Shown here: one piece after another, positions 34,789 to 43,388 of the stretch | Layout: every line of letters starts with the position of its first letter | How positions within the stretch are numbered: position 1 is the stretch's first letter | From: Propionicicella superfundia DSM 22317 | Lineage (GTDB): Bacteria > Actinomycetota > Actinomycetes > Propionibacteriales > Propionibacteriaceae | Length of the DNA: 64,000 bases | NCBI RefSeq assembly: GCF_000423465.1 | Contig: NZ_AUIA01000017.1 | Coordinates: 62,001-126,000, forward strand | Reading direction: 5' to 3' | The notes under the pieces: generated by a model | Seen by the model: the letters and a program-made list of their open reading frames with translations, nothing else | The model's database searches: none | What the model was told of the DNA's origin: nothing | Position numbers and translations under genes: made by a program

Positions 34789-34813
34789 GGAGGGTAGCCA
34801 TCGGGGTAGCCAT
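34789..34813. repeat. GGGTAGCC repeat upstream of the recombinase gene
   Basis: GGAGGGTAGCCATCGGGGTA followed by GCCAT; direct copy of the repeat at 33506-33532. It lies about 30 bp upstream of the recombinase start and could also affect its promoter. Confidence 0.6.
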
Positions 34814-34895
34814 CCGTCGCAGAGCTCCCGGCGGCACCGGTACCGGCGTTGGGCCGCGAGAGACCGTCTGCGGCCGAGAAGCCCACTGACCGCAA

Positions 34896-34921
34896 CACAG
34901 TTCATGAAGGACGAGTACCCG
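34896..34921 (+). repeat. 26-bp inverted repeat, silent-cassette copy (IR-L)
   Basis: Core CACAGTTCATGAAGGACGAG, then TACCCG. It is identical, in inverted orientation, to 37116-37141. Sequence identity stops abruptly on both sides, as expected at a recombination boundary. Confidence 0.85.
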
Positions 34922-36026
34922 GACGCCAAGCAGGATCTCTACGGCGCCTTTATCCTGCGCGGCATCGAACTCGCCGATGGCGCCGCGTTGCTCGCCATCG
35001 TGGTCGGGGACGCTTGGATGTCCCTCAAGTCATTCGAGGAGCTACGGCGGCGGCTGCTGGACGGTCACTCCTTCGAGTCTTTCCTGCACCTCCGGGATAC
35101 CGCCTACCACGCGGATACCTTCGGCGCGAACACCGCCTTCGTGCTGTCGATGACCGGAAACCGCAGCCGGCACGCGCCGTTCGTCCGCCTCACACCCCTC
35201 GGGTCCGAGCCCAAGGACAAGGACCTGCGCGTCGCTCTTGCTGAACGAACCGGGCAAGCAGGGTTCTTCTACAAAAAAAACGGCCATCCCCGGCTCGCCG
35301 ATCGTTTACTGGCTCAGTGAAAAGATGCGGACCGCGTTCAAGGTCGGGAAGCCGCTTGGCGAGCTCGCTGAGCTGTTGGTGGGTCTACGGACGGGCGACA
35401 ACGGCCGCTTCATGCGGCAGTGGTGGGAGGTGTCGCAGGATCGCACGATGTTCGACTGCGAGTCGCTGGAGAGTGCCGGTTCAAGTGGGCGGCGTTGGTT
35501 CCCCTACAACAAGGGCGGCGCGTTCCGGAGGTGGTACGGCAACCAGGAACACGTCATCAACTGGGAGCACGATGGCCGGGAGATCGAGGAGGGGCTCGCC
35601 GAGCGATACCCGTACATGGTGCCGAAGGGCAAGAAGCTGGTCCGGGGGCAAGGCCGTGACCGGTACTTTTCACCGTCCGTGTCATGGTCCGACATCTCAT
35701 CCGGGGAGGCCGCGTTCCGCCGCTACCCCCAGGGCTTCATCCATGACTCGACAGGTCACTCGGGTTTTGGTGATCCGACGATGCTGGACCAGATCACCCT
35801 GCTGCTGAACTCCAGTTTCGTGATGGGCGTCATGAAGGTGGTGGCACCCACGCTTCACTTCCACATCGGGTATGTGGGGCTCGTCCCGGTCGCCGAGGAG
35901 ATCAGAGAACTTCCGACGGACAGTATCAACCGCCTCGTTGAGACTTCGCGAGAGGACTGGAACGTTGCGGAGACGTCGTGGGGGTTCACGAAGAACTCGC
36001 TGGTCGAGTTGTCGACGTTGACTTGA
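34904..36026 (+). pseudogene. pglX: silent inverted pglX specificity cassette, frameshifted
   Basis: Encodes, on the strand opposite to pglX, about 374 residues matching pglX from just after the NPPY motif to the end of the N-terminal piece. The first part (FMKDEYPDAKQDLYGAFILR) differs strongly from the active copy. The second (AIPGSPIVYWLSEKM, RWFPYNKGGAFRRWYGNQEH, then YFSPSVSWSDISSGEAAFRR) is close or identical. The two parts are in different frames; the shift falls in a run of eight A at 35273-35280, and seven A would restore FFYKKTAIPGSPI. No catalytic motif, promoter or ribosome site is present, so it is a donor cassette. Confidence 0.88.
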
Positions 36027-36082
36027 TCCAAGCGTCATGTACCTGAGACCAGAGGGTTCTTCGTGAACCCCCACGACGTCTC
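35970..36082. repeat. 27-bp perfect inverted repeat at the meeting of the two cassettes
   Basis: Arms 35970-35996 and 36056-36082 encode the shared A-E-T-S-W-G-F-T-K-N end of the active and silent copies. Further inverted identity of about 65 bp (near 35664-35728 and 36324-36389) and 45 bp (near 35281-35328 and 36712-36757) lies further out. Confidence 0.85.
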
Positions 36083-38593
36083 GGCGATATCCCAGTCTGC
36101 TTGTGCCGACTCAGCGAGGTCAGCAAGAAGGTCCGCTGGGAAATCCTCAACCCCAGGCGCGACCGGTACCAACCCGACATACCCGATATCGAAGTGCATG
36201 GTCGGGGCGAGCACCCGTAGCATCCGCGTGACAAGCGTCGAGTTCAGAAGAAGTGCTAGCCGGTCAAGAAGCGCCTCCTCGCCAAACCCGGAATGCCCTG
36301 TGTTCGCGTAGATGTATCCCGACGGGTAGCGGCGGAACGCGGCCTCCCCGGATGAGATGTCGGACCATGACACGGACGGTGAAAAGTAGGTGTCCGTGTT
36401 CTGCGCCCTTGATCGGGGGCGCCCGCCGCGCCCCGCTCCGAACACCCGGATCTCTGCGCCGTCGTTCTCCCAGTTGACGACGTGTGCCTGGTTCCCGTAC
36501 CACTTCCGGAAGTCACCTCCCTTGTTGTACGGAAACCAACGCACACCGCTGGCTGCGGCCTCTTCACGCGACGTGCAAGCGAACGCCGCACGGCTCCCCG
36601 AGACCTCCCACCACTGGCGCAGGAACTGGCCGTTGTCGGCAGTCGCCAGCCCCTGGCGAAGGTTCGCGACCTCGCTCAAAGGCTTCCCCGTCGAGAAGGC
36701 CGCGCGCATCTTTTCACTGAGCCAGTAAACGATCGGCGAGCCGGGGATGGCCGAAAAGTCAGCCTGCGACACCTCGTATCGGTTGTACGTGCTGTCACGG
36801 AACAGCGCCTCGATCGCGGCCACGGACCTGACATCGACGTGCTGTTCGAAGAGCCGTCGGTAGACGCCCCGCGCCGTCGCAGGGCGCACGTTGTCAACGA
36901 CGAACGCGACAGTGCCGAAGTCCGATCCAAAGATCCCGCGTCCTAGGTGTGCCATTGACGCGATCCGCTGGTCCTGGAGCAGGTCGTGCCGGAGGTCTTC
37001 GAACGACTTCAGCGACATCCACGACGGGAGGTTGATCATCGCCCAGACGCCGCGGGGTGCTGACAACACCTGAGCCCGAACCATGAACGCCGTCATGAGA
37101 TCGGACTTGCCGGTCGGGTACTCGTCCTTCATGAACTGTGAAAGCAGGGCGTTCATCTGCTTGCTGCCCATGTAGGGCGGGTTTGCCACCACGACCGCGT
37201 AGCCGCCCGTCAGGTACGTGGCTTGGTCGATGACGCGCTGAGCCCAGTCGAGTGCATCAGCGCGGAGGATGTCGCCGTCCGCGTCGAGCGTCGCGAGGTG
37301 GTCTGCAAGACGGGCGGTCAGCGCGGGATCCGGCTGGATGAGGGAGCCGAATGTGTCGGCGTTCACGAACTGGTTCCAGAACGCTTCCTCCGCGTGCCGG
37401 TCGCCGTCCTTGGTGACGAGGTAGCTCAGCTCGTCGGCGCTGAAGGAGATCGGGTCGAGCACGCAGACGTTCGGCTCGACCGGGTTCTTGAGGAAGAGCT
37501 TGCGCTTGGCCGCAGCTTTCATCGTGAGGGCGAATGCCGCGAGCACTCCGGCACGGGGGTCGATCTCTGTGCCGTAGAGGTTGTTCGTGAGGATCAGTCC
37601 GGGGATCTGCGAGGGGGTGTAGCCCTCCTCCTCGTAGATCGCGTAAAGGAGATCGAACGCGTAGGTGAGCATGTGACCCGAACCGCACGCCGGGTCGATC
37701 ACCGTGAGTTCCTCGGGCTTGGTGATCGTGAGGAAGTCGGTCTCCTCGTCGACCGGGGCGATGTAGTAGTCCATGCGGTCGACCAGACTGGACTCTGGGT
37801 GGTTGAGCATCCACAGTCGCCCCAGGGAGTTCTCGACGAGGTAGCGAACGATCCAGTGCGGGGTGAAGAGCTGGGTGGCTGCGGGGATCTCGTCGGCACC
37901 GGCCTTCTTGTTCTTCTTGAACCCGGCGAAGACCTCGTCCTTCCGCTCGGCGACGTAGAACTGGTAGAGCCAACCGATGGCCTCGACGTCCTGGCAGACC
38001 TCCTCGGTGAGCACCCTGACGGAGCGGCTCAGGACGGAGTCCTCGGCGAGCACGTTGGCCGGGATGAGCAGTTCCGTGAAGTCGCCTTCGCGTTCGAACA
38101 TGAAGGGCATGGCTCTGTTCCAGAAGCGGCAGTAGTCCGCGAGGAGGAGCGCGTATGCCTCGGCCTGGGCGTCGACACCCGGCCGGGGCTTGCGGGTGCC
38201 GTTGAGCAGTCCTGTGACGGTCGCGGCGCTCGCGCCCTTGACCACATCGCCGTCGAGCTGTCCGCGCTTGGCCGCGGCCAGTGCCTCGGGCTGGCCGACC
38301 TGGTCAGCCGCGGGTGAGACGACGCCGATACTGGTGTAGCCGTTGGCGTCCATGAAGCGCAGGGCGATGATGCGGTTGAACCAGGTGTAGGCGACCTTGT
38401 CGGCGACATGCGCCCTGCCTTTGACGCCCCCTCCCCCGGCGGCGATGGCCCGTTCCAGAGCGGATACGGCTCGCGACTGCTCGACGCGCTCGGGTGACGC
38501 CTGAGCAAGTACGGCGGTAATGCGCGCGCCCACCTCGCGGATGAGTTCCGTGCGCGCCCACGTGGCGAAGGACCTGAGCGGTGCGGTATCCAT
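36035..38593 (-). CDS. pglX: BREX adenine methyltransferase PglX, catalytic and specificity part
   Basis: An 852-residue protein that starts MDTAPLRSFATWARTELIRE, overlapping the brxC stop by one base. S-adenosylmethionine motif I is VIDPACGSGHMLTYAFDLL (near residue 300). The N6-adenine motif IV is VVVANPPYMGS (NPPY at 471-474). The specificity region follows, then the conserved YFSPSVSWSDISSGEAAFRR and AETSWGFTKNPLVSGT ending at TGA. A full PglX continues for about 300 more residues; these are encoded separately at 32500-33444. PglX marks host DNA in BREX, so this piece sets which site is methylated. The 26-bp repeat at codons 485-493 is the boundary beyond which the silent cassette can replace it. 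Confidence 0.92.
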   Translation of the reverse strand: MDTAPLRSFATWARTELIREVGARITAVLAQASPERVEQSRAVSALERAIAAGGGGVKGRAHVADKVAYTWFNRIIALRFMDANGYTSIGVVSPAADQVGQPEALAAAKRGQLDGDVVKGASAATVTGLLNGTRKPRPGVDAQAEAYALLLADYCRFWNRAMPFMFEREGDFTELLIPANVLAEDSVLSRSVRVLTEEVCQDVEAIGWLYQFYVAERKDEVFAGFKKNKKAGADEIPAATQLFTPHWIVRYLVENSLGRLWMLNHPESSLVDRMDYYIAPVDEETDFLTITKPEELTVIDPACGSGHMLTYAFDLLYAIYEEEGYTPSQIPGLILTNNLYGTEIDPRAGVLAAFALTMKAAAKRKLFLKNPVEPNVCVLDPISFSADELSYLVTKDGDRHAEEAFWNQFVNADTFGSLIQPDPALTARLADHLATLDADGDILRADALDWAQRVIDQATYLTGGYAVVVANPPYMGSKQMNALLSQFMKDEYPTGKSDLMTAFMVRAQVLSAPRGVWAMINLPSWMSLKSFEDLRHDLLQDQRIASMAHLGRGIFGSDFGTVAFVVDNVRPATARGVYRRLFEQHVDVRSVAAIEALFRDSTYNRYEVSQADFSAIPGSPIVYWLSEKMRAAFSTGKPLSEVANLRQGLATADNGQFLRQWWEVSGSRAAFACTSREEAAASGVRWFPYNKGGDFRKWYGNQAHVVNWENDGAEIRVFGAGRGGRPRSRAQNTDTYFSPSVSWSDISSGEAAFRRYPSGYIYANTGHSGFGEEALLDRLALLLNSTLVTRMLRVLAPTMHFDIGYVGLVPVAPGVEDFPADLLADLAESAQADWDIAETSWGFTKNPLVSGT
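37116..37141 (-). repeat. 26-bp inverted repeat within active pglX (IR-R)
   Basis: Inverted copy of 34896-34921, placed at codons 485-493, 10-15 codons downstream of NPPY. Reading frame is kept across it, so recombination with IR-L joins the silent cassette in frame. The two repeats bound a 2,246-bp segment (34896-37141). Confidence 0.85.
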
Positions 38594-41500
38594 CAGAGCG
38601 TTATTCGCTTGCCGTCGTTGAGGGTCTCGACGAGCGCGTTGCGCAGCGCGGCGAGGTAGTTGTCGACGTCGTTCTCGGATTCGAGGACGCCGGAGACGCC
38701 CGTGACCTGGATCGTCTTGACCGAGACCATCGACGGCGACGGAGCGTCATCTCCACCGCTCTGCTGCGACGCAACGAGCTGGCTCAGGAGCTCCGGGTAG
38801 TCGTTCTGCTCGAAGGTCGCCCCTGCCTGGAGGACGAGCGCGATCTGGCTCTCACCGTCGAGCCGCGCGAGAATCGCGTCGATACTGCGAATCACAGTGC
38901 TCTGCGCGGCGGGGGTGGCGTTGGCGTAGTACGCGCTGCCGAGGATCTCAGCCTTGCGTCCCTCGATCGCGTCGGTCACGTCGGAGCGCTTGTCGGCGAT
39001 GACGTCGTCGATCTGACCCCGCAACGCGTCGGCCGAGGCCTTGAGCTGGTTCATCTTGTTGCCGCGGAAGGCGTTGGCGTCGCCGAGCAGGGTCTTGATG
39101 GCGTCGGCGCTGCCTGCGGGGAGGTAGCTGAGGTTCCCGGTGTTGGCGTTCAGCAGGGTTTGCGCGTCATCGAAGATCTTGGCTTGCTGGCCGTGGAGGA
39201 AGGACTTGATCGGGTCGACGAGGTCTTCCTTGGCTTCGAGCAGTTCGTCGGCCTTGTCGAAGTCGGTGAGGTACCAGTCGACCTGCTTGCCGACGACCTC
39301 GTCGAGCACGGCGACGACGCCGGAGAGCTGGGCGACGAACGGGTACCGGCTGCTGCTCACGAGGCCGTTGAGCTCGTCACGCCGGGACGTGAGCTGGTCC
39401 TTGCCGAACCTGGCCAGCTCGGCAGGGTCGCTCGGCACGGCGCCCTCATCGAAGAAGTCGGCGCAGAATCTCTTGAAAGAGGAGACCTTCGCCTGGTCAT
39501 AGGCCTTCTGCGGGGCGACGACGACGTGTTGCTGCTTGGTCGTGTTCCGGATGAGGGCCACCGCCTCGGTTCGAACGACCGGGTTGGAGTCGACGCTCAG
39601 CGAGACCTTCCCGTTGCCGACGAGCCAGCCCAGGACAACCTCGATGGAGCCGAGATCCCAGCCGTAAGGCTTGGTCTCGAAGCGGTTCACGATCTTCTTG
39701 ATGGTCACCTGTTCGCCCAGGCCCGTCTGGGTGATGATCCAGGACTCCACCTCGGCGCCCGGAGAGACGAGGACACTAGAGCTTCCAGCGCTGAACAGCC
39801 CATGGTCGTTCTGCACCGCTCCGGCGACCTGCTGTTCGGGGTACACCTTGCCGCCGAGCAGGCCGAGGTTCGTGTAAGTCCGGCTCACCAGTTCCTGGAA
39901 CCCGTCCGTCAGCCGAGTCACTGCATCCTGAGAGCTGGAGGGGATCTCCGCGGCGTTGATGATCAACTGCGCCTTGCCAACGGCCTGGCGCAGGCGCTCG
40001 ACGAGTTCCTTCTCGCGGTCGGCGTTGAGGATCTGCTTGGACTGCAGGATCGCCTGCGTCGAGGGGGTGGCGCCGGAATTGGTGCGCTGCTTGGTGTACT
40101 TCTCGGTCTTGAGGAGCAGGCGCAGGTCTGCGAGCAGGCGCTTGTCGCGGCCGAGGAAGACCCGCAGTTCGTCTCGGCCCATGCTCTGAGTCGCGATCTC
40201 GGAGTCGCTGTAGCTCGTCTCGGGCGTGATGAAGTGGATGGTCAACTCACGCTGGTTTCCCTGGACGATGTCGTCGAGCTTGTAACCGAATGAAAAGTCC
40301 TGGCCGTTCTTGAGGTACTTGAGCTTGTTGGTCTTCAGGATGTCGGACGAGAGGTAGCGGAAGAGCTTGCTGGAGACCTCGGACGAGTCGATGTCGACCG
40401 CCTTGATCTCCTTCTCGATCTCTTGTTCCTCGTTGGTGAGGTACTCGTAGACGTTGCCGTTGCGCTGGACGTACGACTGGGTCTCCAGCAGGTTGAGTGC
40501 CTCCTGCACCTGCTTGCCCAGGCCTGTGAGGTCGAGGCCGAAGCGGTCGTAGACGAGCACGGTGAGGTTGCGGGGCGTGGCCTTGAAGGTGTCGACGTAC
40601 TTGACCAGGAACAGCGCCTTGAGCAGGCGGTTAGCGACGATCGTGACATCGGAGCCGGGGTCGGGCAGGTGCCTCTCGGCCTGAAGGATGGCGCTCTGGG
40701 CGGCCGACTTCAGCGCGGCGCTGATGCCCGCGAACATCTGGTCGAAGGTTGCGAGGCCGCCGACCTGTTCGGTGCCGATACGCTTGGCGACCTCCTGGAC
40801 CACGCCGAGCATGGAACGTTCGCCGACCGAGCTGTTCTTGCCCTCGAACATGTTGTGGTCCGACAGACCCTCGATGGCGGCCTGGAACATCGGGATCTGG
40901 TAGGTGACGAACGGGTAGGTGTTGATGAACCGGGCTTCGTCGATGTAGTTGCGGTAGGTTTTCGCGCCGTCGACGAAGTTGAAGATCGTCGGGAAGTTGC
41001 CCGCTTCCGTGGAGTAGATCAACGCGAGTGCGGCAGTGCCCGCGGCGTTCTTCTCCAGCAGGCGCTTGCTGATGACCTCTTCGACGTCCTGACTGGTGAG
41101 CTTCACCTTGGCGCTGAACCGCGCCTGGATCTTGGAGAAGTCGTTGCCCTGCTGCCTGGAGCGGTCGCCGATGACCTTGTCCATGTCCTCTTGCGAGGTG
41201 ACGAACACCCACGAATGTCCCTTGCACTTGGTGTTGAGGGACTCGGCGATGGTCTGGAGGTTGAGCATCAGCTTGACGTCGTCGGCGATGAACTGCCCGA
41301 CCTCGTCGACGAAGAAATTGAGCCGGAATCCAGGCTCCTGCTGGTCGATCCACGCCTTGACCGATGCAGCGAAGTCCTCGATCGAGACGGCATAGGACTT
41401 CTGGTACTGGGCGATGATCCCGGAGTTCGCCTCACCGTTGACCTCAGTGAACGCCTTGTCGATGTTGTGACCTTCGAGTGCGGTCTGCTCGCGCCCTTGC

Positions 41501-42072
41501 GACCAGTCGATGCCGGCGTGCTTGGCGAAGGCGGCCTTGAACGCCTCGTACTGACCGCGTTTGTCGAGGTCCTCCTCGAAGCGGGCGACGGCGCCGTCAT
41601 TGCCGAAGTAGCCGCGGCTCTCGTCGAAGACCTTGACGAAGACCTTGAGCAGGGCATCGGTCTGGTCCTTGACGATGAGGGTCGCCTTCTGGTCGATATT
41701 GAACAGCAGACTCTTCGCCGGAATCGAGGCGGCTTTCTTGAGCGAGGCGATGAGCATCGCGTCGTCGGTCTTGCTGAGGAAGCTCTCGCTGACCTTCTCG
41801 CGGGGGAACGCCTGGCCCTCGACATCACCGAGGAGGTGCGCGAGCATCTTGAGTAGGTGGGACTTACCAGAGCCGAAGAAACCGGATATCCACACGCCGT
41901 TGGCGTTCGCGTAGTTGGTGTACTCCTCCAGCAGCGGCGCGACGCCCTTCGCGGCGTCATTGGTGAAGACGTACTCCTCGACCTCGATGCCAAGGTGGTC
42001 GACGTCGTCGGCCTTGACGACGCCCTCGATCGAGCGGGTGACGTCCTTGAGGAAGATCTCGCTGAGTTTCAT
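38593..42072 (-). CDS. brxC: BREX P-loop protein BrxC
   Basis: A 1,159-residue ATPase of the BREX core. The N-terminus MKLSEIFLKDVTRSIEGVVK is the BrxC type. Walker A GFFGSGKSHLLKML is at about residues 64-77. The Walker B-type FFVDEVGQFIADD is near 260, and an arginine-rich segment DRSRQQGNDFSKIQARFSAK follows. The long C-terminal part is helical with coiled-coil character. It starts 4 bp after brxB and its stop shares a base with the pglX start, so the operon is tightly coupled. BrxC is thought to act as a motor or switch in the complex. Confidence 0.93.
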   Translation of the reverse strand: MKLSEIFLKDVTRSIEGVVKADDVDHLGIEVEEYVFTNDAAKGVAPLLEEYTNYANANGVWISGFFGSGKSHLLKMLAHLLGDVEGQAFPREKVSESFLSKTDDAMLIASLKKAASIPAKSLLFNIDQKATLIVKDQTDALLKVFVKVFDESRGYFGNDGAVARFEEDLDKRGQYEAFKAAFAKHAGIDWSQGREQTALEGHNIDKAFTEVNGEANSGIIAQYQKSYAVSIEDFAASVKAWIDQQEPGFRLNFFVDEVGQFIADDVKLMLNLQTIAESLNTKCKGHSWVFVTSQEDMDKVIGDRSRQQGNDFSKIQARFSAKVKLTSQDVEEVISKRLLEKNAAGTAALALIYSTEAGNFPTIFNFVDGAKTYRNYIDEARFINTYPFVTYQIPMFQAAIEGLSDHNMFEGKNSSVGERSMLGVVQEVAKRIGTEQVGGLATFDQMFAGISAALKSAAQSAILQAERHLPDPGSDVTIVANRLLKALFLVKYVDTFKATPRNLTVLVYDRFGLDLTGLGKQVQEALNLLETQSYVQRNGNVYEYLTNEEQEIEKEIKAVDIDSSEVSSKLFRYLSSDILKTNKLKYLKNGQDFSFGYKLDDIVQGNQRELTIHFITPETSYSDSEIATQSMGRDELRVFLGRDKRLLADLRLLLKTEKYTKQRTNSGATPSTQAILQSKQILNADREKELVERLRQAVGKAQLIINAAEIPSSSQDAVTRLTDGFQELVSRTYTNLGLLGGKVYPEQQVAGAVQNDHGLFSAGSSSVLVSPGAEVESWIITQTGLGEQVTIKKIVNRFETKPYGWDLGSIEVVLGWLVGNGKVSLSVDSNPVVRTEAVALIRNTTKQQHVVVAPQKAYDQAKVSSFKRFCADFFDEGAVPSDPAELARFGKDQLTSRRDELNGLVSSSRYPFVAQLSGVVAVLDEVVGKQVDWYLTDFDKADELLEAKEDLVDPIKSFLHGQQAKIFDDAQTLLNANTGNLSYLPAGSADAIKTLLGDANAFRGNKMNQLKASADALRGQIDDVIADKRSDVTDAIEGRKAEILGSAYYANATPAAQSTVIRSIDAILARLDGESQIALVLQAGATFEQNDYPELLSQLVASQQSGGDDAPSPSMVSVKTIQVTGVSGVLESENDVDNYLAALRNALVETLNDGKRITL

Positions 42073-42076
42073 CGGA

Positions 42077-42688
42077 TCATGCTTCCTGGTCGAGGATGCG
42101 CTTGGCGCGGTAGAAAGAGTCGTCCTTGAGTTGACCGAACAGGACCAGCGCTGAGCCTTGCGTAGCCGACACCTCGTACCGCCCGGGGAAGAACATCAGC
42201 ATCGGCTTGTCGGAGACGACGGTTTGAAGGTTGTTGAGCACTGTGTGGGAGCGCACGAACGGAAACACTTCGCCGATGCCGGTGAGGAAGAGGATCTGGA
42301 ACGACTCGGCTGCAATGCGCTCCCTAATGGCTGGGGCGAGGTGCATCTGGGGGTCGAGCATGTTCTGCAGCGTCTTGAGAAAGTCAGGCTTGTCCATCGT
42401 CGGCTCGGCGGCGAGGACGCGCTCCCATACGTTGCGCCTCTTGAGCAGTTCGACGCACAGGTCGTAGAGGTTGACCTCGAAGACCTTGATACCCAACTCG
42501 GTGTCGAGCTTCGTCTTGATGCGCTTCTTGGCTTGGGCGACATCGAGCGCCCACGTCGGGTCGTAGTCGTAGATGAAGTGGGCGACCTCGTTGCCGAGGC
42601 CCTCCATCTTCAGGAAGCGCTGGCTACTGAGGACCTTGAACAGGTGCTCCTCTTGCTGAGCCAGTGTGGGCTTGGGCTGTAGGGGCAT
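42077..42688 (-). CDS. brxB: BREX protein BrxB (DUF1788)
   Basis: A 203-residue BREX core protein. It starts MPLQPKPTLAQQEEHLFKVL (ATG 42688), overlapping the brxA stop by one base. The DUF1788 pattern is clear: EGLGNEVAHFIYDYDPTWAL, then the end FPGRYEVSATQGSALVLFGQ. Upstream codons in this frame belong to the antisense of brxA and are not used. Its biochemical role is unknown; it is always found with brxA and brxC in type 1 systems. Confidence 0.92.
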   Translation of the reverse strand: MPLQPKPTLAQQEEHLFKVLSSQRFLKMEGLGNEVAHFIYDYDPTWALDVAQAKKRIKTKLDTELGIKVFEVNLYDLCVELLKRRNVWERVLAAEPTMDKPDFLKTLQNMLDPQMHLAPAIRERIAAESFQILFLTGIGEVFPFVRSHTVLNNLQTVVSDKPMLMFFPGRYEVSATQGSALVLFGQLKDDSFYRAKRILDQEA

Positions 42689-43308
42689 CAGGCCACCCTC
42701 GTCGGAAAGAAGCGGATGTCGCTCGGCGTGCGCTGGGCAAGGCAATCGGTGACGCGAGCCGAGAGGAGAGCGGGCTCGATCGCACCCTGCGGCGTCAGCA
42801 ACTCTGCCTCGACCATCATCTTGAAGAGCACCTGCCGGAGCTTCTTGTAGGTTGCGGGCGAGACGGCGTCGAGCTCGTCGTGCCACATGGCCTTAGCGCG
42901 GTAGAACGAGTCATAGTCCTCGTATGAAACCGCGCCAGCCAAGGTGAGGTAGCGCTCACGGAGCACCTCTTCGGCGAACTCCCCGACGAGGTCGTAGCGG
43001 CGGCATGCGGCCGCCCACATGAGGTGGCCGCGCTCCGAGGCGGTGAGGTCCGCGAGGATCTCGACCTCGTGGTCGGAGAGCGCCGACATCCTCTGGACCG
43101 TCTCACGAACGAGCCGCACGCCCGTCTGGTGGGTGCGCGCCTTCAGGAGGTTCTGCCCGACAGCAACGTCTCGGACGTTCGCCCAGTCGCGGTACTCGAC
43201 GTAGACAGGCGCCAAGTTGGTGGCCTCGCGCTCCAGGAGGCCGCCGGTCGTGAACGAGAGCGCGTAGCGCAGCGCTGCGGCAGAGTCGCTGCTCACGGGG
43301 ACACCCAC
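42688..43308 (-). CDS. brxA: BREX protein BrxA (DUF1819)
   Basis: First gene of the BREX operon; 206 residues of the DUF1819/BrxA family, a small DNA-binding helical protein. The GTG at 43308 (VGVPVSSDSAAALRYALSFT) is chosen because CGGAGG lies 8 bases before it. Typical pieces are GGLLEREATNLAPVYVEYRD and ERGHLMWAAACRRYDLVGEF. It is followed without a gap by brxB. The promoter and palindromes just upstream suggest the whole BREX operon is controlled here. Confidence 0.92.
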   Translation of the reverse strand: MGVPVSSDSAAALRYALSFTTGGLLEREATNLAPVYVEYRDWANVRDVAVGQNLLKARTHQTGVRLVRETVQRMSALSDHEVEILADLTASERGHLMWAAACRRYDLVGEFAEEVLRERYLTLAGAVSYEDYDSFYRAKAMWHDELDAVSPATYKKLRQVLFKMMVEAELLTPQGAIEPALLSARVTDCLAQRTPSDIRFFPTRVA

Positions 43309-43335
43309 GCCGATGACCTCCGAGTTTGGATGCGC

Positions 43336-43388
43336 GATGCGTGCGCATCTCACCCTATCGGCGTCGAAACCCGGCTGTCACCCGTGAC
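43336..43388 (-). promoter_or_regulatory. BREX operon promoter with two flanking palindromes
   Basis: Read on the minus strand, a -35 GTGACA (43381-43376) and a -10 TAGGGT (43357-43352) are 18 bp apart. They predict a start near 43345 and a leader of about 37 bases to brxA. A palindrome GTCACCCGTGAC (43377-43388) covers the -35. Another, GATGCGTGCGCATC (43336-43349), covers the predicted transcription start. Both are placed as repressor sites would be; no BrxR-type regulator gene is seen nearby. Confidence 0.5.

Noticed and set aside
34849-35244. Plus-strand frame of 131 codons overlapping the silent pglX cassette
   Set aside because: The adjacent frame from 34904 matches pglX residue by residue, so this one is a shadow.
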